Origin: CAVPFA01 sp963703655 | Lineage (GTDB): Bacteria > Actinomycetota > Acidimicrobiia > Acidimicrobiales > Bog-793 | Direction of reading: 5' to 3' | DNA length: 64,000 nucleotides | Assembly (NCBI GenBank): GCA_963703655.1 | Contig: CAVPFA010000003.1 | Location: 1,178,001-1,242,000, forward strand | Shown: positions 18,102-28,156 of the stretch, piece by piece | How the letters are laid out: every line of letters begins with the position of its first letter | Position numbering within the stretch: position 1 is the stretch's first letter | Notes under the pieces: generated by a model | The model's database searches: none | The model's input: only the letters and a program-made list of their open reading frames with translations | What the model was told of the DNA's origin: nothing | Made by a program: the position numbers and the translations under genes

Positions 18102-18494
18102 ATGGGCGATCACAATGTTCTGGGCGGCGAGCTGGAGCCGTGTAGCACCGACCCCCTCACCGGCTTCTATCGAGACGGGTGCTGCCGGACGGGGACCGAG
18201 GATCGGGGCAGCCACACGATCTGCGCGGTCGTAACCGCTGAGTTCCTCGAGCACCAGCGGCGCATCGGCAACGATCTCAGCACTCCGATGCCTCAGTTTC
18301 GCTTCCCTGGCCTCGTTCCGGGTGATCGATGGTGTGTGACCGCCATGAATTGGCTCCGAGCCCACGACGATGGGGCGGCTGCTTACGTGGTGCTCGCGTC
18401 AACCCATCTGCGGGCGCTCGAGATCGTACCCCTCCCGGTGCTCCAAGAGCACGCCGTCGACGTCCCCGCGGGCCCTGGCGCCCTCGAGGGTTGA
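18102..18494 (+). CDS. DUF2237 family protein
   Basis: A 131-residue protein that matches the conserved DUF2237 pattern as I know it: NVLGGELEPCSTDPLTGFYR, CCRTGTEDRGSHT, GNDLSTP, FPGLVPGDRWC and a C-terminal STHLRALEIVPL segment. Conserved cysteines (CSTDP, GCC) and Asp/His residues suggest metal or cofactor binding, but the family has no established function. The start could be ATG 18102 or TTG 18084; neither has a strong ribosome site. It converges on the mca-like pseudogene with 12 bases between. Confidence 0.75.
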   Translation: MGDHNVLGGELEPCSTDPLTGFYRDGCCRTGTEDRGSHTICAVVTAEFLEHQRRIGNDLSTPMPQFRFPGLVPGDRWCVTAMNWLRAHDDGAAAYVVLASTHLRALEIVPLPVLQEHAVDVPAGPGALEG

Positions 18495-18506
18495 ACGTGC
18501 TAGTCG

Positions 18507-19335
18507 TTACTGGCGCAAGCCGGCGAAGAGATCTTCCTCGGGCGTGAGCGAACCGGTCCGGTCGTAGGCGCGGACGAACATCTCGCGACCCAACACCTTC
18601 GTGAAGAGGTCGACGCCAAGCCGCACGAAGAACGCATTGTCTGGCTGGCTCGCGTGGGCTTGGAGAGCGGCGTACTTCTGCGCGGCGTACTCGGTGCAAT
18701 CGACGGTGGCGGAAATGAGCTCGTCGTCCACACCGAAATCCCAGTCCTCGTCCGCGGCTTCCTCGGGCGTATCCAAGTCTCGCAGCGCGGAGCATGCTGC
18801 GAAACTCCTCGAGGCCCGACTTGGGGAATGCGGGGTAATAGAGCTTGTCGGGGATCTGGGTCTTCTCGAGCGCAGCGACGGTCACCCTGTGCGCCTGGAT
18901 GTGATCGGGGTGGCCGTAAAAACCGTTCGCGTCATACGTGACTACGACCTGAGGGAGGTAGCTCTCGATGAGCTTCGAAAGGCGCACGGCGGCCTCGTCC
19001 ACCGGAGTCGTCCAGAACGAGTGCTCGGCGTCGTTCTGCGGCCAGCCCATCATCCCCGAGTCGTGATAACCGAGCAGTTCGAGGTCCGAGACTCCGAGAA
19101 TCTCGCAACTTTTCTCCAGTTCACGCCGCCGTGTGGTGAGGACCCAGGCCTCGTTGTGGGCGGAGTCGCCCGGCTTGCTGCCGCCCTCGCCGTCGCCGAG
19201 CTCTCCGTTCGTACAAGTCACGACAACAGTCCGGACCCCCTCCGCGGAGTACCGGGCGAGAATGCCACCGGTGCTCGAGGCCTCGTCGTCGGGGTGCGCA
19301 TGGACTGCCATAAGTGTCATCGGCGCTGTGCTCAC
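18507..19335 (-). pseudogene. LmbE/PIG-L deacetylase (Mca/MshB type), frameshifted
   Basis: The GTG start at 19335 (GGAGG six bases upstream) opens a chain with the zinc motif HAHPDDEAS and the NGFYGHPDHIQAHR segment typical of mycothiol S-conjugate amidase/MshB. Near 18780-18790 the frame breaks: after MLRAAR the original frame becomes Arg-rich nonsense, while the +1 frame carries DTPEEAADEDWDFGVDDELI and continues family-like sequence to LFAGLRQ at 18507. Removing one base at GCGAGACTTGGAT restores a full-length gene of about 275 residues. It may be a real lesion, or one extra base in the assembly. If intact, it would detoxify mycothiol conjugates or make mycothiol. Confidence 0.82.
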
Positions 19336-19394
19336 CGGGGTCCTCCTCTTGATCGGCTGGCCGGCTCTGGCTGGTGGCCGGCTCTGGGGGCGGG

Positions 19395-19478
19395 CGGAGG
19401 GAGAGGGATTCGAACCCCCGGGGCTCATCACCCAACGGTTTTCAAGACCGTCGCATTCGTCCGCTCTGCCATCCCTCC
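19395..19478 (-). tRNA. tRNA-Ser (anticodon TGA)
   Basis: An 84-base class II tRNA on the minus strand. The acceptor stem GGAGGGA pairs perfectly with TCCCTCC, the discriminator is G, the anticodon loop CTTGAAA gives TGA (reads TCA), a long variable arm follows, and the T loop is GTTCGAATCCC-like. CCA is not encoded. It lies upstream of the mca-like gene, on the same strand. Confidence 0.93.
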
Positions 19479-19819
19479 CCAGGTCAAATGCTACACGATC
19501 TTCCTACGGTTCTCCCTTCCAGGGTGACCATAAGTGCTGTTTGGCAGCACAGGCTCCTTGGGGTTGGTGACGTACAACGGCAGACAGGCTACGCCGGATA
19601 GGTCCTCGCGTTCGCTGCCCGCTGCCCGGTTTCTCTCCGTCCCCCTCCTGTGGCCTCCCTTCGGGCTCTTTCGTCCCCTCCCCACCATCGGCTTCGCAGA
19701 GACGAAAACCGGACGGGCAAATGTGACGAAACTATGTCAAACTGAGCCAGTTCCGACTGGCGGGACGCTTTGAAGGCCTCGGACGCCATTGCTGCGGTGT
19801 CTGGCCAGGGGAGGATTTG
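19479..19819. other. intergenic/leader region upstream of the BMP binding-protein gene
   Basis: About 340 bases between tRNA-Ser and the nucleoside-importer operon. It holds a perfect 6-bp hairpin GTGCTG-TTTGG-CAGCAC at 19534-19550 without a T-run, and an AT-richer stretch near 19710-19745 (GTGACGAAACTATGTCAAACT) that could be the promoter. A strong AGGGGAGGA ribosome site at 19807-19815 precedes the ATG. No purine riboswitch core could be folded by eye. Confidence 0.45.
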
Positions 19820-20935
19820 ATGAGGAGAACAGGATTCAAGACCACGGTAGTTCTCGGAGCGGTCTCTCTTGGTTTAGCCGCAGTTTCTGTTGGTGTGTCG
19901 AGCGCCACAACGAAGGCTTCGGCTGCAAGATCCACCACTCCGAGATCTGCGACCTCGCCAAGGGCGGCGAAGTTTCTCGCCTGCATGGTGACTGACACCG
20001 GCGGCATCGACGACCGGTCGTTCAACGCTTCGGCGTGGCAGGGCGTGCAGGAAGCCGAGTCGAGCACGATCGCGGGCAAATACCTGCAGTCGACGACCCA
20101 GGCCGACTACGTCCCGAACATCAACGCATTCATCCAAGAGAAGTGCGGGATCATCGTCACGGTCGGTTTCCTCATGGGCACCGCCACCCAGAACGCCGCC
20201 AAGGCACACCCCAAGCAGAAGTTCGCCATTGTCGACTACACGTACTCGCCCACGATCAAGAACATCGATGCCCTCGTGTTCGACACCGTCCAGGACGGCT
20301 TCCTCGGCGGGTACCTCGCCGCGGGAATGAGCAAGACGGGCATCGTCGCGACTTTCGGCGGCATAGAGCTTCCGACCGTCACGATTTACATGGACGGTTA
20401 CTTCGACGGCGTCCAGTACTACAACAAGAAGCACGGGACCCACGTCCAGGTCCTCGGATGGAACGAGGACACGCAGAAGGGCGCGTTCACCGGCAACTTC
20501 ACGGACCAGGGAGCAGGTGAGCGGCTGACTCAGACATTCATCTCCGAGGGCGCCGACATAGTCTTCCCCGTTGCCGGCAACGTCGGCCTCGGTGCCGCAG
20601 CGGCCGTCAAGACCGCTGACAAGGCCGGCCAGCACGTCAACATGGAGTGGGTCGACACCGACGGGTGCATCAGCGCACCGCAGTACTGCCGCTACTTCAT
20701 CACGAGCGTGGAAAAGGGCATCCAGTCTGCCGTCAAGACGTCCATCCGCTCGACTGCCTCAGGCAAGTTCAAGGGCGGCAACTACATCGGAACGCTCGCC
20801 AACGGCGGCGTTACGCTCGCCCCGTTCCACACCTTCAACAGCAGGGTGCCTGCGAAGCTGAAGGCGGAGCTCAGGCAGATCCAGGCCGGCATCATCAGCG
20901 GCTCGATCAAGACACCCACCAAGAGCCCGGTGTAA
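19820..20935 (+). CDS. BMP family nucleoside-binding protein of ABC importer
   Basis: A 371-residue exported binding protein. A signal-like hydrophobic segment (about 9-26) leads to a Ser/Thr/Ala-rich linker and the BMP/PnrA domain starting ACMVTDTGGIDDRSFN (about 56-71), whose Asp/Asn/Phe residues line the nucleoside site in characterised family members. There is no clear lipobox cysteine just after the signal, unlike most BMP lipoproteins, so attachment is unclear. Start ATG 19820 after AGGGGAGGA. It heads the importer operon and is followed by a strong intercistronic hairpin. Confidence 0.88.
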   Translation: MRRTGFKTTVVLGAVSLGLAAVSVGVSSATTKASAARSTTPRSATSPRAAKFLACMVTDTGGIDDRSFNASAWQGVQEAESSTIAGKYLQSTTQADYVPNINAFIQEKCGIIVTVGFLMGTATQNAAKAHPKQKFAIVDYTYSPTIKNIDALVFDTVQDGFLGGYLAAGMSKTGIVATFGGIELPTVTIYMDGYFDGVQYYNKKHGTHVQVLGWNEDTQKGAFTGNFTDQGAGERLTQTFISEGADIVFPVAGNVGLGAAAAVKTADKAGQHVNMEWVDTDGCISAPQYCRYFITSVEKGIQSAVKTSIRSTASGKFKGGNYIGTLANGGVTLAPFHTFNSRVPAKLKAELRQIQAGIISGSIKTPTKSPV

Positions 20936-20943
20936 TCGAGGCC

Positions 20944-20981
20944 CTGTCCAGGGTGGTGCCCCGCGGCGCCGCCCTGGACAG
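20944..20981 (+). promoter_or_regulatory. intercistronic hairpin between binding-protein and ATPase genes
   Basis: A 17-bp stem (20944-20960 with 20965-20981, two G-U pairs) closed by a CCGC loop, beginning eight bases after the stop codon of the binding-protein gene. No U-run follows, so it is more likely an mRNA 3'-stabiliser or partial terminator than a full stop. Such stems commonly give the binding protein excess over the membrane subunits. Confidence 0.7.
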
Positions 20982-21017
20982 TGGCATGTCCGGAGGGAGG
21001 CCGCGCTGCGACTCGAG

Positions 21018-22531
<1,514 letters not shown>

Positions 22532-22535
<4 letters not shown>

Positions 22536-25237
22536 GCGAGGACAGCCCAGGGCCGGCGCCGGGCGACCAGGGCCAGCCCGTCGAGCCCAGGGACACGCCC
22601 ATCAGCCGCGAGGAGGTGTTCGTACGCACCGAAGAGCGGCCGGTCGGAAGCGAGGAGGCGGGTGTCGCCCGCGAACACGGGTCGGCCGGCTCGGGAGGCC
22701 CGCCGGCCGGCACCGAAGAAGCTACGCCGCAACCTGCGTCTTGGAGAGGAGCCGGAGCAACGGCCCATCCACTCCTGAATGCCGTGTTGGAAGGCAACTC
22801 GGCTGTCGTGACGTTTCTCGCGATCTTCACGGCCATCGTCATCGGAGGGCTGCTGATCGCGTTCACGAGCCCGACGGTGCTCCACGCCTGGAGCAAGCTG
22901 TTCTCTCACCCGGCCAACGCATTCGCGCAGGCTTGGGACGTGGCCGGCTCCGCCTACTGGGCGATGTTCAAGGGCGCCATCTTCGACCCGAGCACCGTGA
23001 AGGCCGCCGTCCATGGCGGGTCGATCGCGGCCATCTTCAATCCTCTGTCGGAGACCGTGGTCAACGCCACACCGCTCATCCTCACCGGGCTGGCGGTGGC
23101 GCTCGCCTTCCGGGCGGGCCTTTTCAACATCGGCGCGACCAGCCAGTTCATCGGAGGGGCGATGATCGCCGGCTGGATCGGGTTCGCCGTGCACCTGCCC
23201 TCGTTCATCCATGTGGTGGTCGCGGTGATCGGCGGGTTCGTCGGGGGGGCCTTCCTCGGATGGATCGTGGGCTTTCTAAAGGCGCGCACGGGCGCACACG
23301 AGGTGATCGTCACGATCATGCTCAACTACATCATGGAGTACCTGCTCTTGTACCTGCTCGGCCTTACGGTCTTCCGCCAGCACGGGCGAACCGACCCGAT
23401 CAGCCCGCCCGTCGCCAACAACGCAACGTTGCCCCATCTCGCCGGGGCGAGCTTGCGGATCAATGCGGGCATCCTGATCGCACTGGCAGCCGCGTTCGCA
23501 GTGGCGTGGCTGCTCAACCGGACGACGACCGGGTTCCAGCTCCGAACGGTCGGCGCCAACCCGAGTGCGGCGCGCAGCGCTGGGATGAGGCCGGAGCGGA
23601 TCTGGATCGTCGTGATGCTGCTGGCCGGCGGCCTCGCAGGCCTAGCCGGCGCGGGCGTCATCTTGGGCACCGACTTCGTGCTCACCCCTCAGATCTTCGG
23701 GACCTACGGAATCGACGCCATCACGGTCGCGCTGCTCGGACGCGCGACGCCGACCGGCACCGTACTCGCGGCTCTCCTTTACGGCGCTCTCCGGGCCGGA
23801 GGCGTGGAGATGCAGGCGATGACGCAGATCCCCGTCGATATCGTCACGGTCATCCAGTCCTTGATCGTCCTGTTCGTGGCGGCGCCGCCGCTGATCCGCG
23901 AAAATCTTCCACCTCCACCGCCGCAGGACCGGCGACGACGGCCAGCTGCTGGCAAAGGGATGGGGCTGATGACAGCGATTACGGCGGTGATTCCGCAGAG
24001 GGCGACGGTCGAGCGGCGACAAGCCATCGGCGGCGTCCTCGTGGCCCTCGGCCTCGTCGACATCTTCGTCTTCGGGTTCCTCGCCGGTTCGGGCGACGCC
24101 GTCTTCACCTTCACGTTGTTTGGCGCCAGTGTCAACGTCCCCAACCTGACCCTGGCGCCCGGTCCTGTCTCCGAGGCGATCGGCGCTCTCACGATCGTCC
24201 TCGGCGTCATGTACGCGGTACTCGATCTGTCGAATATTCCGCGGCGGGTCGTGGTGGGGGCGTCCATCGTCGGTTTTGTAGTCGCGTTCTTGTGCTGGTC
24301 GGACGCCGGCCGGATCCCACTGCCTTTCACAGCACTCATGCAGGCCACGATGCTCGGTTCGATCCCGCTCATCCTCGGTGCCCTCTCCGGTTGTCTTTGC
24401 GAACGGTCAGGCGTGATCAACATCGCCATCGAGGGCCAGCTGCTCCTTGGCGCCTTTGCGGGAGCGGTCATAGCGAGCGCGTTCGGGTCGCTCTGGCTCG
24501 GGCTCGTCTCCGGGTCGCTCGCCGGCGGCCTGCTCGGTGCGCTTCTGGCGGTATTTGCGATCCGGTACGTGGTCGACCAGATCATCCTCGGCGTGGTCCT
24601 GAACGTCTTCGCCTCCGGTCTGACCGGCTATTTATACGACCAGGCGCTCGTTCCGTACCAGACGCGGCTGAATTCCCCGGCCACGTTCAATGCCATCAAG
24701 ATCCCGGTCCTCGGCGACATCCCGATCATCGGGCCGATCTTCTTCGACTCGACGATCTTCCTCTACATCACCTACACCGCAGTTGCGCTCGTGCACATCG
24801 GCCTGTTCAAGACGCGGTGGGGGTTACGTGTCCGGGCGGTCGGTGAGCACCCGACCGCGGCCGACACCGTCGGGATCAGGGTGCTCTGGACGAGGTACCG
24901 CAATGTGATCCTGGGCGGACTCATCGCCGGGATCGGCGGCGCCTCTCTCACCATCGGCTCAGTCGGGTCCTTCGGCAAGGACATCTCCTCAGGGCTCGGC
25001 TACATCGCCCTTGCGGCGATGATCTTCGGCCGCTGGACGCCTCTCGGGGCGACCGGTGCCGCTCTGCTCTTCGGTTTCGCCGGAGCCCTTGCGAACGTGC
25101 TCGGCACGATCGGTGCGCCGATCCCGTCAGACTTCCTCCTGATGCTCCCCTACATCGCGACCATCGTCGCCGTCGCCGGCATCGTCGGGCGGGGGCGCTC
25201 ACCGAAGGCGGACGGTAAGCCGTACATCAAGGCGTGA
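22532..25237 (+). CDS. fused double permease of nucleoside ABC importer
   Basis: A 901-residue protein. Residues 1-75 are polar and Pro/Glu-rich. Two full BMP-type permease domains follow, about 80-460 and 490-901, each with the conserved pattern of this family (EGNSAVVTF and VTIMLNYIMEYLLLY in the first; SGVINIAIEGQLLLGAF and RAVGEHPTAADTVGI in the second). In most bacteria these are two genes. They are joined here by a Pro/Arg linker (PPPPPQDRRRRPAAGKG, about 460-475). Met480 at 23969 has a G-rich sequence before it, so the second half could also be made separately. Together with the ATPase and BMP protein it should import nucleosides. Confidence 0.9.
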
Positions 25238-25277
25238 GGCCTCGTCGCCCCACGCTCAGGGCGGGTAGTCTGCGCCA

Positions 25278-25718
25278 ATGCCGCCCGAAACCTCACCCCG
25301 TGCGGAGTTGGACGTCGACTGGGTGGCGCTGCGCGCCCTGGCCGACGAGGTGGCAACCCATGCCTACGCGCCATATTCGGGCCTACGGGTCGGCGCGGCC
25401 GCAGTGGCCGACGACGGGCGCATCGTCGTCGGGTGCAACGTCGAGAACGCGTCCTACGGGCTCACGCTCTGCGCCGAGTGCAGCCTCGTCTCCGACCTCG
25501 CCCGCTCGGGTGGCGGAACACTGGTGGCGGTGAGCGTCACCGCTGGCGATGGGATGCCTCTTGCTCCCTGCGGGCGGTGCCGTCAGCTGCTGTTCGAGCA
25601 CGGCGGCGCGGACTTGGCCCTCGACGCCGGTCCCGGTGCGCCTCCACGCTCGCTCGGCGACCTGCTCCCGGACCCGTTCAGCAACCGCGACGTTGTGACC
25701 CGCCGGAAGGAGTCGTGA
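25278..25718 (+). CDS. cdd: cytidine deaminase
   Basis: A 146-residue zinc hydrolase that converts cytidine and deoxycytidine to uridine and deoxyuridine. The zinc and catalytic residues are present: NVENASYGLTLCAEC (Cys65, Glu67) and PCGRCRQ (Cys98, Cys101). Its length fits the small tetrameric class with a short C-terminal tail. It follows the importer by 40 bases and overlaps the thymidine phosphorylase start by four bases (GTGA), so the product passes directly to the next enzyme. Confidence 0.93.
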   Translation: MPPETSPRAELDVDWVALRALADEVATHAYAPYSGLRVGAAAVADDGRIVVGCNVENASYGLTLCAECSLVSDLARSGGGTLVAVSVTAGDGMPLAPCGRCRQLLFEHGGADLALDAGPGAPPRSLGDLLPDPFSNRDVVTRRKES

Positions 25719-27028
25719 CCGCGGGGTCCAATGGGCCGGGCGCGGGTTCGCACCGGGCGGACATGGTCACGATCATCTGCTCGAAACGCGACGGCCGCGA
25801 GCTCACCGACGACGAGATCGACTGGGTCATCGGGGCCTACGCCGACGGTACGGTCCCAGACGAACAGGTCGCCGCTTTGCTTATGGCCATCTTCTGGCGC
25901 GGTCTGTCGGTTTCCGAGCTTTCCCGGTGGACGAGCGCGATCATCGCATCCGGACAGCAGATGGACCTCTCGGGTTTGTCACGCCCGACCGTCGACAAGC
26001 ACTCGACCGGTGGCGTGGGCGACAAGGTCTCGCTCATCCTGGCGCCGCTCCTGGCGTCCTTGGGAGCCGCAGTGCCGCAGTTGTCCGGGCGCGGCCTCGG
26101 TCACACGGGAGGAACCCTCGACAAGCTGGAGGCGATCGCGGGCTGGCGCTCCGAGCTGTCCAACGCCGAGATCCGTACCCAGCTCGAGGAGGTCGGGTGT
26201 GTGATCTGCGCAGCCGGCTCAGGACTGGCCCCGGCCGATCGCAAGCTGTACGCGCTGCGGGATATTACCGGGACCGTGGAGTCGGTCCCGCTGATCTCCG
26301 CCTCGATCATGTCGAAGAAGATCGCCGAAGGGACCCAGTCGCTCGTCTTGGACGTCAAGGTCGGCTCGGGCGCCTTCATGTCGAGCCGGGATCGCGCCGC
26401 CGAGCTGGCCCGGACGATGGTGCGCCTCGGCCGTGACCACGGGCTGAAGGTGACAGCGCTCCTGACAGCGATGGACACCCCTTTGGGGCACGCAGTCGGC
26501 AACGCTCTCGAGGTCGCCGAGGCCGTCGAGGTGCTCTCGGGAAGCGCCGGCTCACCTGATCTCGTGGAGGTCACCCTTGCTCTGGCACGCGAGATGCTCG
26601 AACTCGCGGGGATCAGAGCCGACCCTGCCGAGGCGCTCCGCGATGGCTCGGCTTTGGAACGCTTTCGGGCGATGGTCCTCGCCCAGGGGGGCGACCCCGA
26701 CGCTCCCCTGCCACGGGCGAGCCGTGTCGACACGCTCACCGCGGACCGCTCGGGCATCGTCACACGTCTCGACGCCCGCGCCGTCGGGGTCGCTGCGTGG
26801 AGGCTCGGAGCCGGCCGGGCTCGCAAGGAGGACGCGGTGAGCGCCACTGCCGGTGTCGTGTGCCACGTGAAGCCGGGCGACAAGGTCACCGCGCGCCAGC
26901 ACCTCTTGGACCTGCACACCGACAGCGCGGAGCGTCTCGACTGGGCCCGGCAGGCGCTCGACGGCGCAATCGAGGTCGGCGACGAGCCACCCGCCGCATC
27001 GCCGCTACTTTTGGAGTTCATCGTATGA
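25715..27028 (+). CDS. deoA: thymidine/pyrimidine-nucleoside phosphorylase
   Basis: A 437-residue enzyme that splits pyrimidine (deoxy)nucleosides with phosphate to base and (deoxy)ribose-1-phosphate. Phosphate-site and substrate motifs are clear: KHSTGGVGDKVSL (about 89-101), GRGLGHTGGTLDKLE (about 124-138), SIMSKKIAEG, and the C-terminal GRARKEDAV. The GTG at 25715 overlaps the cdd stop; an ATG at 25764 is an alternative. It overlaps add by four bases. The cdd-deoA-add order is also, from memory, found in Mycobacterium. Confidence 0.93.
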   Translation: MTAGSNGPGAGSHRADMVTIICSKRDGRELTDDEIDWVIGAYADGTVPDEQVAALLMAIFWRGLSVSELSRWTSAIIASGQQMDLSGLSRPTVDKHSTGGVGDKVSLILAPLLASLGAAVPQLSGRGLGHTGGTLDKLEAIAGWRSELSNAEIRTQLEEVGCVICAAGSGLAPADRKLYALRDITGTVESVPLISASIMSKKIAEGTQSLVLDVKVGSGAFMSSRDRAAELARTMVRLGRDHGLKVTALLTAMDTPLGHAVGNALEVAEAVEVLSGSAGSPDLVEVTLALAREMLELAGIRADPAEALRDGSALERFRAMVLAQGGDPDAPLPRASRVDTLTADRSGIVTRLDARAVGVAAWRLGAGRARKEDAVSATAGVVCHVKPGDKVTARQHLLDLHTDSAERLDWARQALDGAIEVGDEPPAASPLLLEFIV

Positions 27029-28140
27029 GAGCCAGGCCCACGCACCACCAGATCCGGAGTGCTCCGAAGGTGCTCCTCCACGATCACCTCGACGGCGGCC
27101 TTCGGCCGGCCACCGTCGTCGAGCTCGCCGCCGAGCAGGGCTACCACGACCTCCCGACGACCGATCCGCGCGAGCTCGCAGAATGGTTCGTGTCGGCCAA
27201 GCCCCGGCACGACCTCGTCCGCTACCTGGAGGGCTTCGTACACACCGTCGGCGTCATGCAGACCCCCGCCGCGCTCGAGCGCGTCGCTGCCGAGTGCGTA
27301 GAGGACCTGTGCGAGGACGGTGTCGTCTATGCCGAGGTGCGCTTTGCTCCCGAGCTGCACATCGAGCGGTCCATGACACTCGAGGCCGTGGTCGAATCGG
27401 TGCTCGGTGGATTCGACGTCGCCATGGCCCGGGCTGCGGCGGCGGGCCGGCCAATCGTCGTCCGCACGCTGCTCACCGCGATGCGCACGGCGGCCCGCTC
27501 GCGCGAGATCGCAGAGCTGGCTGTCAGGTACCGGGACGCAGGAGTTGCGGGCTTCGACGTCGCCGGCCCGGAGGCTGGTTATCCGCCCGCCGCCCACCTC
27601 GACGCTTTCCACCTCGTCCAAAGGGAGAACTTCCACACCACCTTGCACGCCGGCGAGGCATTCGGGCTTCCCTCGATCTGGCAGGCGATCCAGTGGTGCA
27701 ACGCCGAACGCCTCGGTCACGGAGTTCGGATCGTCGACGACATCTTCACTGAGCCCTCCGGCGAGATGAAGCTGGGCCGTCTGGCGAGCTACGTGCGCGA
27801 CAGGCGTATCCCACTCGAGATGTGCCCTACCTCCAACGTGCACACCGGGGCGGCTCCGTCGCTCGCGGAGCATCCGATAGGACTTCTTCGCCGCCTGAGC
27901 TTCCGCGTCACGGTCAATACCGACAACCGCCTGATGAGCGGTGTCACCCTCTCGTCGGAGCTGGCGGCTCTAGTCGAGACCTTCGACTGGTCGTGGAGGG
28001 ACCTCAACTGGCTCACGATCAATGCCATGAAGAGCGCTTTCTACCCGTTCGACGAGCGACTGGCGCTGATCGAGGGCCGAATCAAGCCGGGCTTCGCAGC
28101 ACTCAACCCCGACGCCGGCCGACCGGAGATCGTGAACTAG
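27025..28140 (+). CDS. add: adenosine deaminase
   Basis: A 371-residue TIM-barrel metalloenzyme converting (deoxy)adenosine to (deoxy)inosine, which feeds the purine nucleoside phosphorylase encoded opposite. Metal ligands appear in HDHLDGG (His19, His21), TLHAGEAFG (His and the catalytic Glu) and CNAERLGHG; the late segment with the remaining Asp is VTVNTDNRLMSG. Length and order are standard for ADA. The ATG overlaps the deoA stop. It ends 16 bases before the convergent mutase gene. Confidence 0.93.
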   Translation: MRARPTHHQIRSAPKVLLHDHLDGGLRPATVVELAAEQGYHDLPTTDPRELAEWFVSAKPRHDLVRYLEGFVHTVGVMQTPAALERVAAECVEDLCEDGVVYAEVRFAPELHIERSMTLEAVVESVLGGFDVAMARAAAAGRPIVVRTLLTAMRTAARSREIAELAVRYRDAGVAGFDVAGPEAGYPPAAHLDAFHLVQRENFHTTLHAGEAFGLPSIWQAIQWCNAERLGHGVRIVDDIFTEPSGEMKLGRLASYVRDRRIPLEMCPTSNVHTGAAPSLAEHPIGLLRRLSFRVTVNTDNRLMSGVTLSSELAALVETFDWSWRDLNWLTINAMKSAFYPFDERLALIEGRIKPGFAALNPDAGRPEIVN

Positions 28141-28156
28141 TTCGCGCCTGTGCCTG

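Noticed and set aside
19479..19819. A purine riboswitch upstream of the nucleoside importer
   Set aside because: I could not find the conserved three-way junction by eye; only a short unrelated hairpin is present.
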